This document shows positions 37,710-46,071 of a stretch of 64,000 nt of DNA, in pieces (position 1 is the stretch's first letter; each line of letters starts with the position of its first letter). The translations under genes and the position numbers were made by a program. The notes under the pieces are model-generated. The model was not told the DNA's origin and made no database searches. It worked only from the letters and a program-made list of their open reading frames with translations. Origin of the DNA: Oceanobacillus profundus. GTDB lineage: Bacteria; Bacillota; Bacilli; Bacillales; Amphibacillaceae. Where the stretch lies: contig NZ_QWEH01000001.1 of NCBI RefSeq assembly GCF_003515705.1, positions 372,001 through 436,000 on the forward strand, written 5' to 3'.

Positions 37710-39452
37710 GTGAGTAATTGGGAAGCAATCTTTCAAAAATGGGACTCATTTGAAGGTCTCGATAAGGATTTAAAAACAGAATTACATACAATTAAAGATA
37801 ATAAGCATGCACTAGAAGACGCATTTTATAAAGAATTAACATTTGGTACCGGTGGTATGCGAGGTGTCCTTGGTGCCGGTGTTAATCGAATGAACATCTA
37901 CACGGTTAGAAAAGCTGTTAATGGGCTTGCGAACTATTTATTAGCAAACCAAGTTAATGTCCGTGATAGAGGTGTTGTTATTGCCTATGATTCCAGAAAT
38001 ATGTCAAAAGAATTTGCAGTCGAATCGGCGAAGGTACTTGGTTCCTATGGAATTAAAACACATATTTTTGAATCGTTACGCCCAACACCACTTCTTTCTT
38101 TTGCTGTTCGCTATTTGCGAACTGTTGCAGGAATCATGATTACTGCAAGTCATAATCCTCCTGAGTATAACGGATTTAAAGTATACAATGAAACTGGTGC
38201 TCAAATTGTTCCAGAAGAGGCAAATCTAATCATTGAGTCAATTCAAAAGACGAAAGATGAGCTGACAGTGCCATTTTTAGAAAAGGAAGAACTAGAAGAA
38301 AAAGGTCTTCTAAATTGGCTGGGTTATGAAATTGATAATGCCTATTTGGAACGTTTGTATCATATGACGAAAATGAGCGAGGATGTCCATCAAAAAGAAA
38401 AAAACTTGCAGATTGTCTTCACCCCATTGCATGGAACGGCTTATAACCTTGTAACGAAAGGGCTTGAGCAACTTAATTTTCCGAAAGTAGCAATTGTGAA
38501 AGAGCAGGCAGAGCCAGATGCAATGTTCTCTACTGTTGCATCACCGAACCCGGAAGAGCATCAGGCATTTTCGCTGGCAATTGAACTTGGTAAAGAGACG
38601 GATGCAGATATTCTACTCGGTACGGACCCTGATGCAGATCGTTTAGGGGTAGCAGTTAAAAATAGTGCTGGTGAATACCAAGTATTAACAGGAAATCAGC
38701 TTGGGGCATTGTTGCTTGATTACATTTTATCCCATACAAATCCACAGGTCTACCAAAACCCACGTATGATTAAGACAGTTGTTTCAACAGAGCTTGGAAG
38801 AGCGATCGCAGAATCATATGATGTAAAAACGCTTGATACGTTGACAGGATTTAAATTTATTGGTGAGAAAATTAATCAATTTGACGCAACTGGTGAGACA
38901 TTTATATTTGGATTTGAGGAAAGCTACGGTTACTTGATTAGCAGCTTTGCACGAGATAAAGACGCAGTTCAAGCTGCAATGATGGCAACTGAAATGGCTT
39001 ATTATTGGAAGGAACAAGGAAAAACATTATTTGAGGCATTGGATGTTTTATTTGAGAGGCACGGTTATTTCTTGGAAGGAATGTCTTCCTTAACCTTAAA
39101 AGGGAAGGAAGGGTCGGAACAAATCGCTAACATTATGGATGCAATCCGCTCCAACCCACTAAAAGAGATTGCCGGAATAAAAGTTGAACAAGTAGAAAAC
39201 TATTTAACGAGCGAACGTATGCTAATGGCAGAAGCAAGAAAAGAAACAATTGATTTGCCCCAGGAAAATATGATGAAATTTATTTTGGAGCAAAATGCAT
39301 GGGTTTGCTTACGTCCATCTGGTACAGAGCCGAAAATCAAATGCTATTACGGTGTATGTGGTAAGGATAAAGAAGATAGTGAAGCAAAGCTAACTTCATT
39401 AAAAGAAACAATGGATCAGATTATTTCCGATATATTGGAAGGTAACGAATAA
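37710..39452 (+). CDS. pgcA: Alpha-phosphoglucomutase (PgcA-type phosphohexomutase)
   Basis: Interconverts glucose-6-phosphate and glucose-1-phosphate, feeding UDP-glucose for glycolipids and teichoic acid. The 580-aa length fits the bacillar PgcA/Pgm2-like type. Active-site serine in TASHNPPEYNGFKVYN near residue 146, metal loop GTDPDADRLG near 307, sugar-binding GFEESYGYL, and phosphate-binding RPSGTEPKIKCYYGV near the C-terminus. The start codon is GTG, seven bases after GGGGGT. No neighbour in the same operon. Confidence 0.94.
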   Translation: MSNWEAIFQKWDSFEGLDKDLKTELHTIKDNKHALEDAFYKELTFGTGGMRGVLGAGVNRMNIYTVRKAVNGLANYLLANQVNVRDRGVVIAYDSRNMSKEFAVESAKVLGSYGIKTHIFESLRPTPLLSFAVRYLRTVAGIMITASHNPPEYNGFKVYNETGAQIVPEEANLIIESIQKTKDELTVPFLEKEELEEKGLLNWLGYEIDNAYLERLYHMTKMSEDVHQKEKNLQIVFTPLHGTAYNLVTKGLEQLNFPKVAIVKEQAEPDAMFSTVASPNPEEHQAFSLAIELGKETDADILLGTDPDADRLGVAVKNSAGEYQVLTGNQLGALLLDYILSHTNPQVYQNPRMIKTVVSTELGRAIAESYDVKTLDTLTGFKFIGEKINQFDATGETFIFGFEESYGYLISSFARDKDAVQAAMMATEMAYYWKEQGKTLFEALDVLFERHGYFLEGMSSLTLKGKEGSEQIANIMDAIRSNPLKEIAGIKVEQVENYLTSERMLMAEARKETIDLPQENMMKFILEQNAWVCLRPSGTEPKIKCYYGVCGKDKEDSEAKLTSLKETMDQIISDILEGNE

Positions 39453-39723
39453 TAAAGCTAGATTGGATAAGCTTTCTAAAAGTGAGATTGTTTATAAACA
39501 GATTAATATGGCATGTGACCTCTGTTCAAGGATAATACTGATTAACTTTCACTTTACTGGGAATTATAATTTTAGTGATATTCATAACATTGGTCAATGC
39601 TGTAAAGGTCAAAAGTCGTTGGTATAAAGCTGAGAAGCGCTTACGACTGCTAGTTGAACAATCTCCAGAGCGAAATTTGACATTTTGCGATAATTAGGGT
39701 TTAATATTAGTAACTTAATATTT
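39453..39723. other. Intergenic region with a possible decayed small membrane-protein frame
   Basis: Codons 39542-39697 read LTFTLLGIIILVIFITLVNA and then a basic helical stretch, a plausible one-span protein. There is no ATG, and the only standard start (GTG, 39575) has a poor ribosome site. It may be a remnant whose start was lost. Confidence 0.3.
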
Positions 39724-39841
39724 CCTAAAGGGGAGTAGCTGTACAATTTAAGTCGTCATTACGAGATAATATCTCCGGCTTAATTGGCAATGAACGTTGT
39801 TAGCGAGACCTTTACCCATCGACAGGTAAAGGTCTCTTTTT
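39724..39841 (+). ncRNA. yybP-ykoY (manganese-sensing) riboswitch with terminator, upstream of TerC gene
   Basis: The motif CCTAAAGGGGAGTAGC (39724-39739), the AAGTCGTCA segment, the CCGGCTTAA segment and the 3' strand AGCGAGACCTTTACC reproduce the known order of the yybP-ykoY motif. The 3' P1 strand GAGACCTTTACC (39805-39816) is also the left arm of a perfect 12-bp terminator with GGTAAAGGTCTC (39825-39836) and a T-run. Aptamer and terminator are thus mutually exclusive: ligand-stabilised P1 should prevent termination, giving an on-switch for the exporter-like gene. Confidence 0.92.
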
Positions 39842-39886
39842 GTGTGCTTTTCCTGTTGATGAGACTACATTTTAAGGAGAGAACAC

Positions 39887-40684
39887 ATGGGAACAGAATT
39901 GATTTTGGAATATTTATGGGTTTTAGTTGTTTTGATTGGTTTGGAGGGGCTTTTAGCTGCCGATAATGCATTAGTATTGGCTATTATGGTAAAGCATCTT
40001 CCGGAAAAACAACGCAAGCGAGCTTTGTTTTACGGATTGGCCGGGGCATTTGTTTTACGTTTTGGATCATTGTTTGTTATCTCGTTTCTTGTGGAGTTTT
40101 GGCAAGTTCAAGCATTAGGTGCTGCTTACCTGTTGATTATCGCCTTTCGGAATCTATATGGTAAATTTAGATCGAAATCCGAAGATGATAGTGAAAAAGG
40201 GAAAAAGGTTATTGAGCTTAATGAAAAAGGAGAGGCTTCTCCAAAGGAATTTTGGCTTACTGTTCTTAAAGTAGAGTTTGCTGACTTAGCATTCGCAGTC
40301 GATTCGATTCTTGCAGCAGTTGCACTAGCGGTAGCACTTCCAGCAACTGGACTAGGTACAATTGGGAGTCTTGATGCCGGACAATTCGCTGTCATATTCG
40401 CTGGTGGTGTGATTGGTCTAATCATCATGCGCTTTGCGGCTAACATTTTTGTTGGCTTACTCCATAAACGACCAGCTCTGGAAACGGCAGCATTTGTAAT
40501 TGTAGGTTGGGTTGGTGTGAAGCTAGCGGTCTTGGTAATGGCACATCCTGATATTGCATGGATTCCATACGAATTCCCGCATTCCACAATATGGAAAACA
40601 TCTTTCTATATTATACTTGTTTTAATTGCGGTTGTTGGTTGGTTTGCTTCTAGTCCGAAAAAAGAAAAAGAACAAGAAGCTTAA
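39887..40684 (+). CDS. TerC family integral membrane protein
   Basis: Seven- to nine-span TerC protein (265 aa). TerC family members are implicated in Mn2+ export and metalation of secreted proteins. The conserved acidic motifs DNALVLAIMV near residue 27 and the second-repeat FADLAFAVDSILAAVALAV near 135 are present. A yybP-ykoY riboswitch just upstream supports manganese-linked control, as at B. subtilis ykoY. AAGGAGAG precedes the ATG. The interspersed repeat copy B begins directly after the stop codon, with no conventional terminator. Confidence 0.93.
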   Translation: MGTELILEYLWVLVVLIGLEGLLAADNALVLAIMVKHLPEKQRKRALFYGLAGAFVLRFGSLFVISFLVEFWQVQALGAAYLLIIAFRNLYGKFRSKSEDDSEKGKKVIELNEKGEASPKEFWLTVLKVEFADLAFAVDSILAAVALAVALPATGLGTIGSLDAGQFAVIFAGGVIGLIIMRFAANIFVGLLHKRPALETAAFVIVGWVGVKLAVLVMAHPDIAWIPYEFPHSTIWKTSFYIILVLIAVVGWFASSPKKEKEQEA

Positions 40685-40686
40685 GA

Positions 40687-41064
40687 ACAAAAGCGCAAGC
40701 GCCCGGTTAGCGACGTACGGACTGCGCCCCGAACTCTGGGGTGGTTCGATGAGTCGAACATTCCTACGGAGGAGATTCACTCCAAAGTATAAGATGAACT
40801 ATGACTTTCGCCGTTATGGGCGAAAAGTCAAGTTCATCTAAAAGGAAACATGCCCCTTTAGGGGTATGCCGATGTTAGGCGTAGCCTGATTTTAGTCGGC
40901 CATCCTTTTACCTAGAGTCGATGTTAACTTTCACCACAAGGGTATAAGTGCGACTAGGCCTCATGTCTTAGCCAGTCGGCAAGTCTTCTTTATCGTACGG
41001 AGGTGAGGGGAGTCTCGCTAGTCACTGGGAGCTGGATGTGGCTGTTTCGGTAACTAATTTATCC
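40687..41064 (-). repeat. Interspersed repeat copy B (full length, about 378 bp)
   Basis: Reverse-oriented relative to copies A and C. It starts with AAGCGCAAGCGCCCGGTTAG and ends near GCTGTTTCGGTAAC. Hairpins visible: CCCC-N7-GGGG (40727-40741), GTTCGA-N4-TCGAAC (40744-40759), AGATGAACT/AGTTCATCT enclosing GACTTTCGCC/GGCGAAAAGTC (40792-40839), and GCCCC/GGGGT near 40852-40865. It follows the TerC stop codon directly. The most complete copy, so the best reference for the family. Confidence 0.85.
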
Positions 41065-41101
41065 ATAACATTCAAATTTTGTAATTTCCTAGATAATGAA
41101 C

Positions 41102-41139
41102 AAACACTCCACTTCTTTTTTGGGAAGTGGAGTGTTTTT
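41102..41139. terminator. Bidirectional terminator
   Basis: A perfect 14-bp stem AAACACTCCACTTC / GAAGTGGAGTGTTT with T-runs, next to the DUF4003 gene end. Confidence 0.9.
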
Positions 41140-41151
41140 CTCTCGAATTAA

Positions 41152-42135
41152 TTAATTCGTGCTATTATTCGCTGCATTGGTGGCTGCAGTAGTTGAAGCG
41201 ATTGTAGCGATCATAACTGCCTGTTGTGCCTGCAGGATGGATTCTAATGTCGTTTGAAGAGTTGTTGCTGCCAGGCTCTTATTGTCAATTTTTTCATTTA
41301 CGTAGAAGGAAACTGCTGTAATCAGATTCATATCCTTTTGCCATCGAAAGCTTTTTTCATTATTTAATTGATCAAACATCTGTGAAATCCCATGCATCTG
41401 AAATTGTTCTTCTGGCAGTAAACTTAGCATGCCAATAATAGGATAATACATTGGTTTTGGTCTGATACCAGTATCTCTAAAGCTATCCATTATTGTCGTA
41501 GTCCGGCTAACTAAACGACCAGCAGACGTGTTTGTATCCAATGAAAGAATATGACTTAGAAACTGCAGGTCATTCCCTTTTCGAAAACCGTTTTTACTTA
41601 ATGATTCATAGTATCTTTCCATTTGTTCAATAATGTCATTGTGGTTTTCATATGCGAGCAATACAGCAAGTGGGTAATCACTTGCACTTGTGAGGAAAGG
41701 ATGCTCTTGTTTCATGCCATCATAGATTTCCTTTGCTCGGGCAATCATTTGCTCCTCGTTATTTCTGTAATCGATATGAGTCAGCAATGTGGATGCAGCC
41801 AAATACGTGTAGACACCACTACTGAATTTAGCTTTTCTTAATTTATCATATAAAATGAAAAGGTTATTAATTTGATTTTCAGGACGATCAAATTTTATAT
41901 CGAGTGTTGCTGCAGTAGTAAATCGTGAAGTAGACTTCATTGGTGAGAAAAAGCCAGCTCTCGCTTTTATACGATCAGCAAGCTGCAGAAATGCATCAAA
42001 GCGGAATTCTTTCTTGCTCATCACATAGATAGAAGCAATCGCCATTAAAGTCCGGCTATCGGATACCTTCCATTTCATTGCAGCGTATAGTTCGTTATAA
42101 ACCGTTTTGTATTGGTTAATTTTTTCTGAATCCAT
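41152..42135 (-). CDS. DUF4003 family protein
   Basis: A 327-aa soluble protein of the DUF4003 family, function unknown. Helix-rich with recurrent motifs such as SDSRTLMAIASIYVMSKKEF and SGVYTYLAASTLL. Many bacillar members are annotated only as DUF4003. The C-terminal 30 residues are Ala/Thr/Ser/Asn-rich (ATIASTTAATNAANNSTN). No signal peptide. AAGGCGGG precedes the ATG. Single gene ending in a bidirectional terminator. Confidence 0.75.
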   Translation of the reverse strand: MDSEKINQYKTVYNELYAAMKWKVSDSRTLMAIASIYVMSKKEFRFDAFLQLADRIKARAGFFSPMKSTSRFTTAATLDIKFDRPENQINNLFILYDKLRKAKFSSGVYTYLAASTLLTHIDYRNNEEQMIARAKEIYDGMKQEHPFLTSASDYPLAVLLAYENHNDIIEQMERYYESLSKNGFRKGNDLQFLSHILSLDTNTSAGRLVSRTTTIMDSFRDTGIRPKPMYYPIIGMLSLLPEEQFQMHGISQMFDQLNNEKSFRWQKDMNLITAVSFYVNEKIDNKSLAATTLQTTLESILQAQQAVMIATIASTTAATNAANNSTN

Positions 42136-42325
42136 CGATCATCCCGCCTTTCTTTTAAGGGGTATAGTAGTAATACGATTTACAACTGTAAAAGTTTCAG
42201 TAAATTTATGTGAATCCTAGTCCTAGTAAGAAAGATTCATGATGAGGGGTTGACGAAGCGAAAGTTGCATTTGTTTTTGTTTCACTAAGAGCTTAGGTTA
42301 AAATGGAAATAAAGAGGTGATTGGA

Positions 42326-42766
42326 ATGGCGGAGCATCATTTTCATTTAAATGCAAGCTGGCCTGGTGGACGAAATAGCCATGGATATATCGAAGCAGGA
42401 AATTTACAAACGAAGATTTCGATTCCGAAAGAGATGGATGGACCTGATATTGGGACCAATCCAGATGAAATGCTGCTAGGTGCTGCAGCAACATGCTATA
42501 TCATTACATTAGCAGCAATGATAGAGCGTGCAGACTTACCACTTGACCATATGTCGCTGGAATCAGAAGGGGTTGTTGATGTAACGAAGGGTGTATTCAC
42601 CTATAAAAAAATAATCCATCGACCAACCGTTTCTTTACAAGCTAGCGCTACTGATGAACAACGTAGAAAACTAAGTAAGCTTGTGGAGAAAGCAGAAAAA
42701 AGCTGTATGATTTCTCGGGCAATAAAAGGTAATGTTGAGATTGAATTAGAGGAAAACTTAATGTGA
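42326..42766 (+). CDS. OsmC family peroxiredoxin-like protein
   Basis: Thiol-dependent organic hydroperoxide reductase of the OsmC/Ohr superfamily, 146 aa. The two redox cysteines are in GAAATCYIITLAAM near residue 56 and KSCMISRAI near residue 127, as expected. The opening HLNASWPGGRNSHGYIE and the GTNPDEMLLGAAATC motif match the SACOL1771/YmaD-like branch. ATG at 42326 chosen because AGAGGTGA is well spaced; the GTG three codons earlier overlaps that site. Followed by its own terminator. Confidence 0.9.
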   Translation: MAEHHFHLNASWPGGRNSHGYIEAGNLQTKISIPKEMDGPDIGTNPDEMLLGAAATCYIITLAAMIERADLPLDHMSLESEGVVDVTKGVFTYKKIIHRPTVSLQASATDEQRRKLSKLVEKAEKSCMISRAIKGNVEIELEENLM

Positions 42767-42783
42767 TTTCTGAATGAAACAAT

Positions 42784-42813
42784 CGCACCAATCTAAGATG
42801 GTGCGTTCTTTTA
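42784..42813 (+). terminator. Terminator after the OsmC gene
   Basis: Stem CGCACC/GGTGCG with inner ATCT/AGAT, followed by TTCTTTT. Confidence 0.75.
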
Positions 42814-42814
42814 T

Positions 42815-43083
42815 GTTTAAATGCCAAGTTGAGATCATAATAGGAATACTGTTGCTTGCTAGATGAAAGACTGATATAAATAGTGATCTTCACAAATAGA
42901 AAACTGATATATAAGTTAAAATGGCTGCTGTTTGTCATAGGCAAATTTTTCATTGGTATTCTTTCCATCATTCGCCAAGCTGATTACAAAGCTGCATCAA
43001 TTTTTCACGATGCTTACAAACTATTAACAAATTGATGAAATCACTTCATTTTTTATGATTTTTTCATAAAAAAAGGGTAAAGT
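42815..43083. other. Intergenic region upstream of the acyltransferase gene
   Basis: About 270 bp, AT-rich. An exact palindrome TTTTTTATGA/TCATAAAAAA (about 43049-43072) lies just upstream of the operator-like repeat at 43084. Nothing else recognised. Confidence 0.4.
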
Positions 43084-43101
43084 GTTTACTACAATGTAAA
43101 C
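43084..43101. promoter_or_regulatory. Perfect inverted repeat enclosing the -10 box of the acyltransferase gene
   Basis: GTTTAC-TACAAT-GTAAAC: the six-base loop is itself a good -10 box (TACAAT, 43090-43095), 30 bp before the ATG. A repressor bound here would block RNA polymerase directly. The regulator is unknown. Confidence 0.5.
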
Positions 43102-43125
43102 CGACATAATTAAGAGGGATGAGAA

Positions 43126-44151
43126 ATGATGAAACGAAATTCGTTTTTTGACAATGCAAAGGTATTATTGATTTTTCTAGTTGTTTTTGGACATATTATA
43201 CAGCCATTTATTAGTGATTCAAAAGGAATGAACACACTGTATATGTGGATTTACACGTTTCATATGCCGGCATTTATTTTATTGTCTGGATTCTTTGCGA
43301 AGGGTTCTGGAAACAAAGATTATATTTTAAAACTAGCAAAACGGTTATTAGTTCCATACTTAATCTTTCAAATCCTATACACCATTTATTACTTCTTTAT
43401 TGGAAAAGAAGGCTGGCAAGCAGGGATTTTCTATCCGCATTGGTCACTGTGGTTCTTGTTTAGTTTGTTCTGTTGGCATATTCTGCTCTCCTGGTATAAA
43501 AAATTACCGGCTCTACTAAGTATTTCTCTAGCAGTGCTTGTTGGAATTATTGTGGGATATTTTGGTGAAATTGGGCATACCTTTAGTCTTTCTCGTACAT
43601 TTGCTTTCTTTCCTTTCTTCCTCATCGGTTTCTGGCTAACGGAAAAGCAAGTAATGTGGGTGAAACATAGGCTGGTGAAAATTTCATCGGTTATCGTTAT
43701 GACATTATTAGCGGTAGCAATTTACTACTTGCCTGACATTAATACAGGATGGTTGCTCGCGTCCAGTTCTTATGGAGATTTAGGAATGGAACAGTATGGA
43801 GGAATTGCAAGGTTCCTATTTTATATTGTTGCTGCAGTGATGACAATTAGTATACTTGCTTGGATACCGCATATAAATCTAGGATGGGTTACGAAGCTTG
43901 GAACACGTACATTATATGTATATCTCCTTCATGGGTTTATTGTTCAATTTTTCCGCCAAAATAATTACTTTGAGGTAAATGGGGTTATTGATGTTCTCGG
44001 GCTTGCAGCTATTTCAGCCTTAATTGTCATTGTGCTCTCCAGTAAGCCGGTTCTGCGCTTGTGGCAGCCGTTCATTGAAGGGAAAGTTACTTTATTGAAA
44101 CAGACAATAAAAGGTGAAAGAAATAGAAGCACGACACAAACAGAAAGTTAA
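43126..44151 (+). CDS. Acyltransferase 3 family membrane protein
   Basis: Integral membrane O-acyltransferase (341 aa, about ten spans) of the acyltransferase-3 family, similar to YfiQ/YkrP-like proteins. The family's first helix motif is intact: SFFDNAKVLLIFLVVFGHII with the catalytic His, then YMWIYTFHMPAFILLSGFFAKG. It lacks the extracellular SGNH domain found in OatA. Probable role: acetylation or succinylation of a surface glycan, substrate unknown. GAGGGATG precedes tandem ATGs at 43126 and 43129; either may start. An inverted repeat over the -10 suggests repression. Confidence 0.87.
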   Translation: MMKRNSFFDNAKVLLIFLVVFGHIIQPFISDSKGMNTLYMWIYTFHMPAFILLSGFFAKGSGNKDYILKLAKRLLVPYLIFQILYTIYYFFIGKEGWQAGIFYPHWSLWFLFSLFCWHILLSWYKKLPALLSISLAVLVGIIVGYFGEIGHTFSLSRTFAFFPFFLIGFWLTEKQVMWVKHRLVKISSVIVMTLLAVAIYYLPDINTGWLLASSSYGDLGMEQYGGIARFLFYIVAAVMTISILAWIPHINLGWVTKLGTRTLYVYLLHGFIVQFFRQNNYFEVNGVIDVLGLAAISALIVIVLSSKPVLRLWQPFIEGKVTLLKQTIKGERNRSTTQTES

Positions 44152-44217
44152 ATGAAAATAATTGAAACTAAAACGACCATGGATCGTATGAGTAACTACC
44201 CCCCTTTTTAATAACAT

Positions 44218-44258
44218 AAAAAGAAGCAGGCAATCGAGAATGATTGTCTGCTTCTTTT
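44218..44258. terminator. Bidirectional terminator
   Basis: A long stem AAAAGAAGCAG plus GCAATC / GATTGT plus CTGCTTCTTTT between the convergent acyltransferase and yjiH-like genes. Confidence 0.88.
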
Positions 44259-44274
44259 GTTTGTATCTTGTTTT

Positions 44275-45618
44275 CTAAAAGATAAAATGTGCAATCAGCG
44301 TTATAACTGGGAGTGTAATAATCGTACGCAGTAAGAAAATAATAATAAGGTCTATAAAGGTTACAGGAATCTTTGTTCCAAGTATTAATCCACCGACCTC
44401 AGACATGTAAATCAATTGCGTTACTGATAATGCAGCAATGATGAAGCGAGTAATTTCGGCTTCAATTGACGAACCAATAATTGCTGGCAGGAACATGTCG
44501 GCAAACCCAATCAGGATGGTTTGTGATGCTTCCTGTGCATGTGGAATTTGCATGAGTTCTAGCAATGGAATAAATGGTGCACCAATCCATTGGAAGAATG
44601 GTGTATATTCAGCGATTATAAGAGCAACCAGGCCAAATGCCATTACAACTGGGGCAACACCCATCCACATATCAAAAATGTTCTGTACGCCTTCTTTAAT
44701 AAAGTTTGTGAAGCTCGTTTCTTTTTTCGCGCGATTTAATGCATTTTTATAGCTATATGTCAAAATGCTTTCGCCGGCAGGGATTGCTTCTTCTATTGGC
44801 TCAGCTGATTCATTCATATACGTATCCGGCTTTCTTGATAACGGAGGGATTCGCGGCATAATTAAAGCGGCTACTCCACCAGCTATAACAATTGTAATAT
44901 AAAATGGAATAAACATATGTTCAAGGTTTACTTCTGTTAAAACGACTAAGGAAAACGTGATGGATACGATGGAGAATGTTGTACCAACTACTGCTGCCTC
45001 GCGTTTTGTATAAAGTCCAGCTTCATATTGTTTACTAGTAAGCAAAACACCGATTGTCCCATCGCCAACCCAGGAAGCAAGTGCATCCACAGAAGAACGG
45101 CCAGGAAGCTTAAACAACGGGCGCATTATTTTGGTCATTAACGTTCCAAAAAGTTCCAATAAACCGAAGTTCGTTAATAAAGGCAGGAACAACCCAGCAA
45201 ATAGAAAAACAGCAAATAATACATGGAGTAAGCTGCCTAATAGAGTTTGCCCCGTAGTTTCCCCGTGAATTGCTTCAGGACCGAGCTGAAAAAAGACCAT
45301 AATCGCAAAAACTGCTGCAAGTACTCTTGTTATTGTCCAAAAGATACTTGTATAAAATAATTGCTGAAAAAAAGGTGTTTTTCCAAATGCTTCTTTCCCA
45401 GCTATTTTCGCGATCAACGTCATCACAGCTGTTATGACAATAATAACCATCATGATGGCAGAAAGCTGATTTTCAAGCAATGTTTGTACCCAATTTGCTA
45501 AAATTGCTATTGGTATTGTAACTCCATCCGCTGTTTTAATTGGAATGATAAAGATAAATACTCCAATCAGCGAAGGGATAATAAATTTAAAATGATCGAT
45601 CAATCGATAATTTCTCAT
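44275..45618 (-). CDS. YjiH family membrane protein (nucleoside-recognition/gate domains)
   Basis: Polytopic membrane protein of the YjiH family, 447 aa, with two Gate-type segments (PGRSSVDALASWVGDGTIGV and ADMFLPAIIGSSIEAEITRF). Related SpmA/SpmB and FeoB gate domains are thought to form transport pores; the substrate for YjiH is unknown. GGAGG is correctly spaced for the ATG at 45618; the longer frame upstream contains that site. Divergent from ubiB across about 450 bp. Confidence 0.88.
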   Translation of the reverse strand: MRNYRLIDHFKFIIPSLIGVFIFIIPIKTADGVTIPIAILANWVQTLLENQLSAIMMVIIVITAVMTLIAKIAGKEAFGKTPFFQQLFYTSIFWTITRVLAAVFAIMVFFQLGPEAIHGETTGQTLLGSLLHVLFAVFLFAGLFLPLLTNFGLLELFGTLMTKIMRPLFKLPGRSSVDALASWVGDGTIGVLLTSKQYEAGLYTKREAAVVGTTFSIVSITFSLVVLTEVNLEHMFIPFYITIVIAGGVAALIMPRIPPLSRKPDTYMNESAEPIEEAIPAGESILTYSYKNALNRAKKETSFTNFIKEGVQNIFDMWMGVAPVVMAFGLVALIIAEYTPFFQWIGAPFIPLLELMQIPHAQEASQTILIGFADMFLPAIIGSSIEAEITRFIIAALSVTQLIYMSEVGGLILGTKIPVTFIDLIIIFLLRTIITLPVITLIAHFIF

Positions 45619-45639
45619 AATAACCTCCAAAAAACTCAT

Positions 45640-46060
45640 ACCCTAATTTAATATGGCTAAATCCAACTGTATGATTATACAACTTAACGGAAAAATATTC
45701 AATCCCAGTTTTAAGGTGATCGAAAGATACGCTTTATTTCCCCCATTATACCTTCATTGTAACAATCTGCGCACAATCATACCATTATGGATTATAAACC
45801 ATTTAAATGGGCTCATCGCTCAGTTTCTCAGCCTTTGACCTCAACGGCAGTCCTCACCCAAAGAACTCAATTTCGCACGATTCACTAACTAATATATCTA
45901 ATCACCCCCTTCAAAATGGATTGCCTATCAACAATGTCTGTTCCTAATATTCCCACATATAACAAAAATCTTAACCTACCTGCTCATTCTGTACAAACGA
46001 ATCATAATTCGATATCGTTAAAAGTAATAAGATGATGTTGTTCGGGGTAAAAGAATGATG
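45640..46060. other. Intergenic region between yjiH and ubiB
   Basis: About 420 bp without a supported gene. A palindrome CCATTTAAATGG (45799-45810) lies among TATAAT-like sequences and is a candidate operator for either divergent gene. A 61-codon plus frame (45653-45838) lacks a ribosome site and is rejected. Confidence 0.35.
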
Positions 46061-46071
46061 AGGTGTTATAT

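Noticed and set aside
39542-39697. Frame encoding a one-span membrane peptide upstream of the Mn riboswitch
   Set aside because: No ATG and a poor GTG start; mentioned only as a possible decayed gene.
40744-40759. tRNA-like GTTCGA T-loop in repeat copy B
   Set aside because: It is a simple hairpin within the repeat; no acceptor stem or anticodon arm can be drawn.
45653-45838. 61-codon plus-strand frame between yjiH and ubiB
   Set aside because: No ribosome site, begins at the yjiH upstream region, composition not protein-like.
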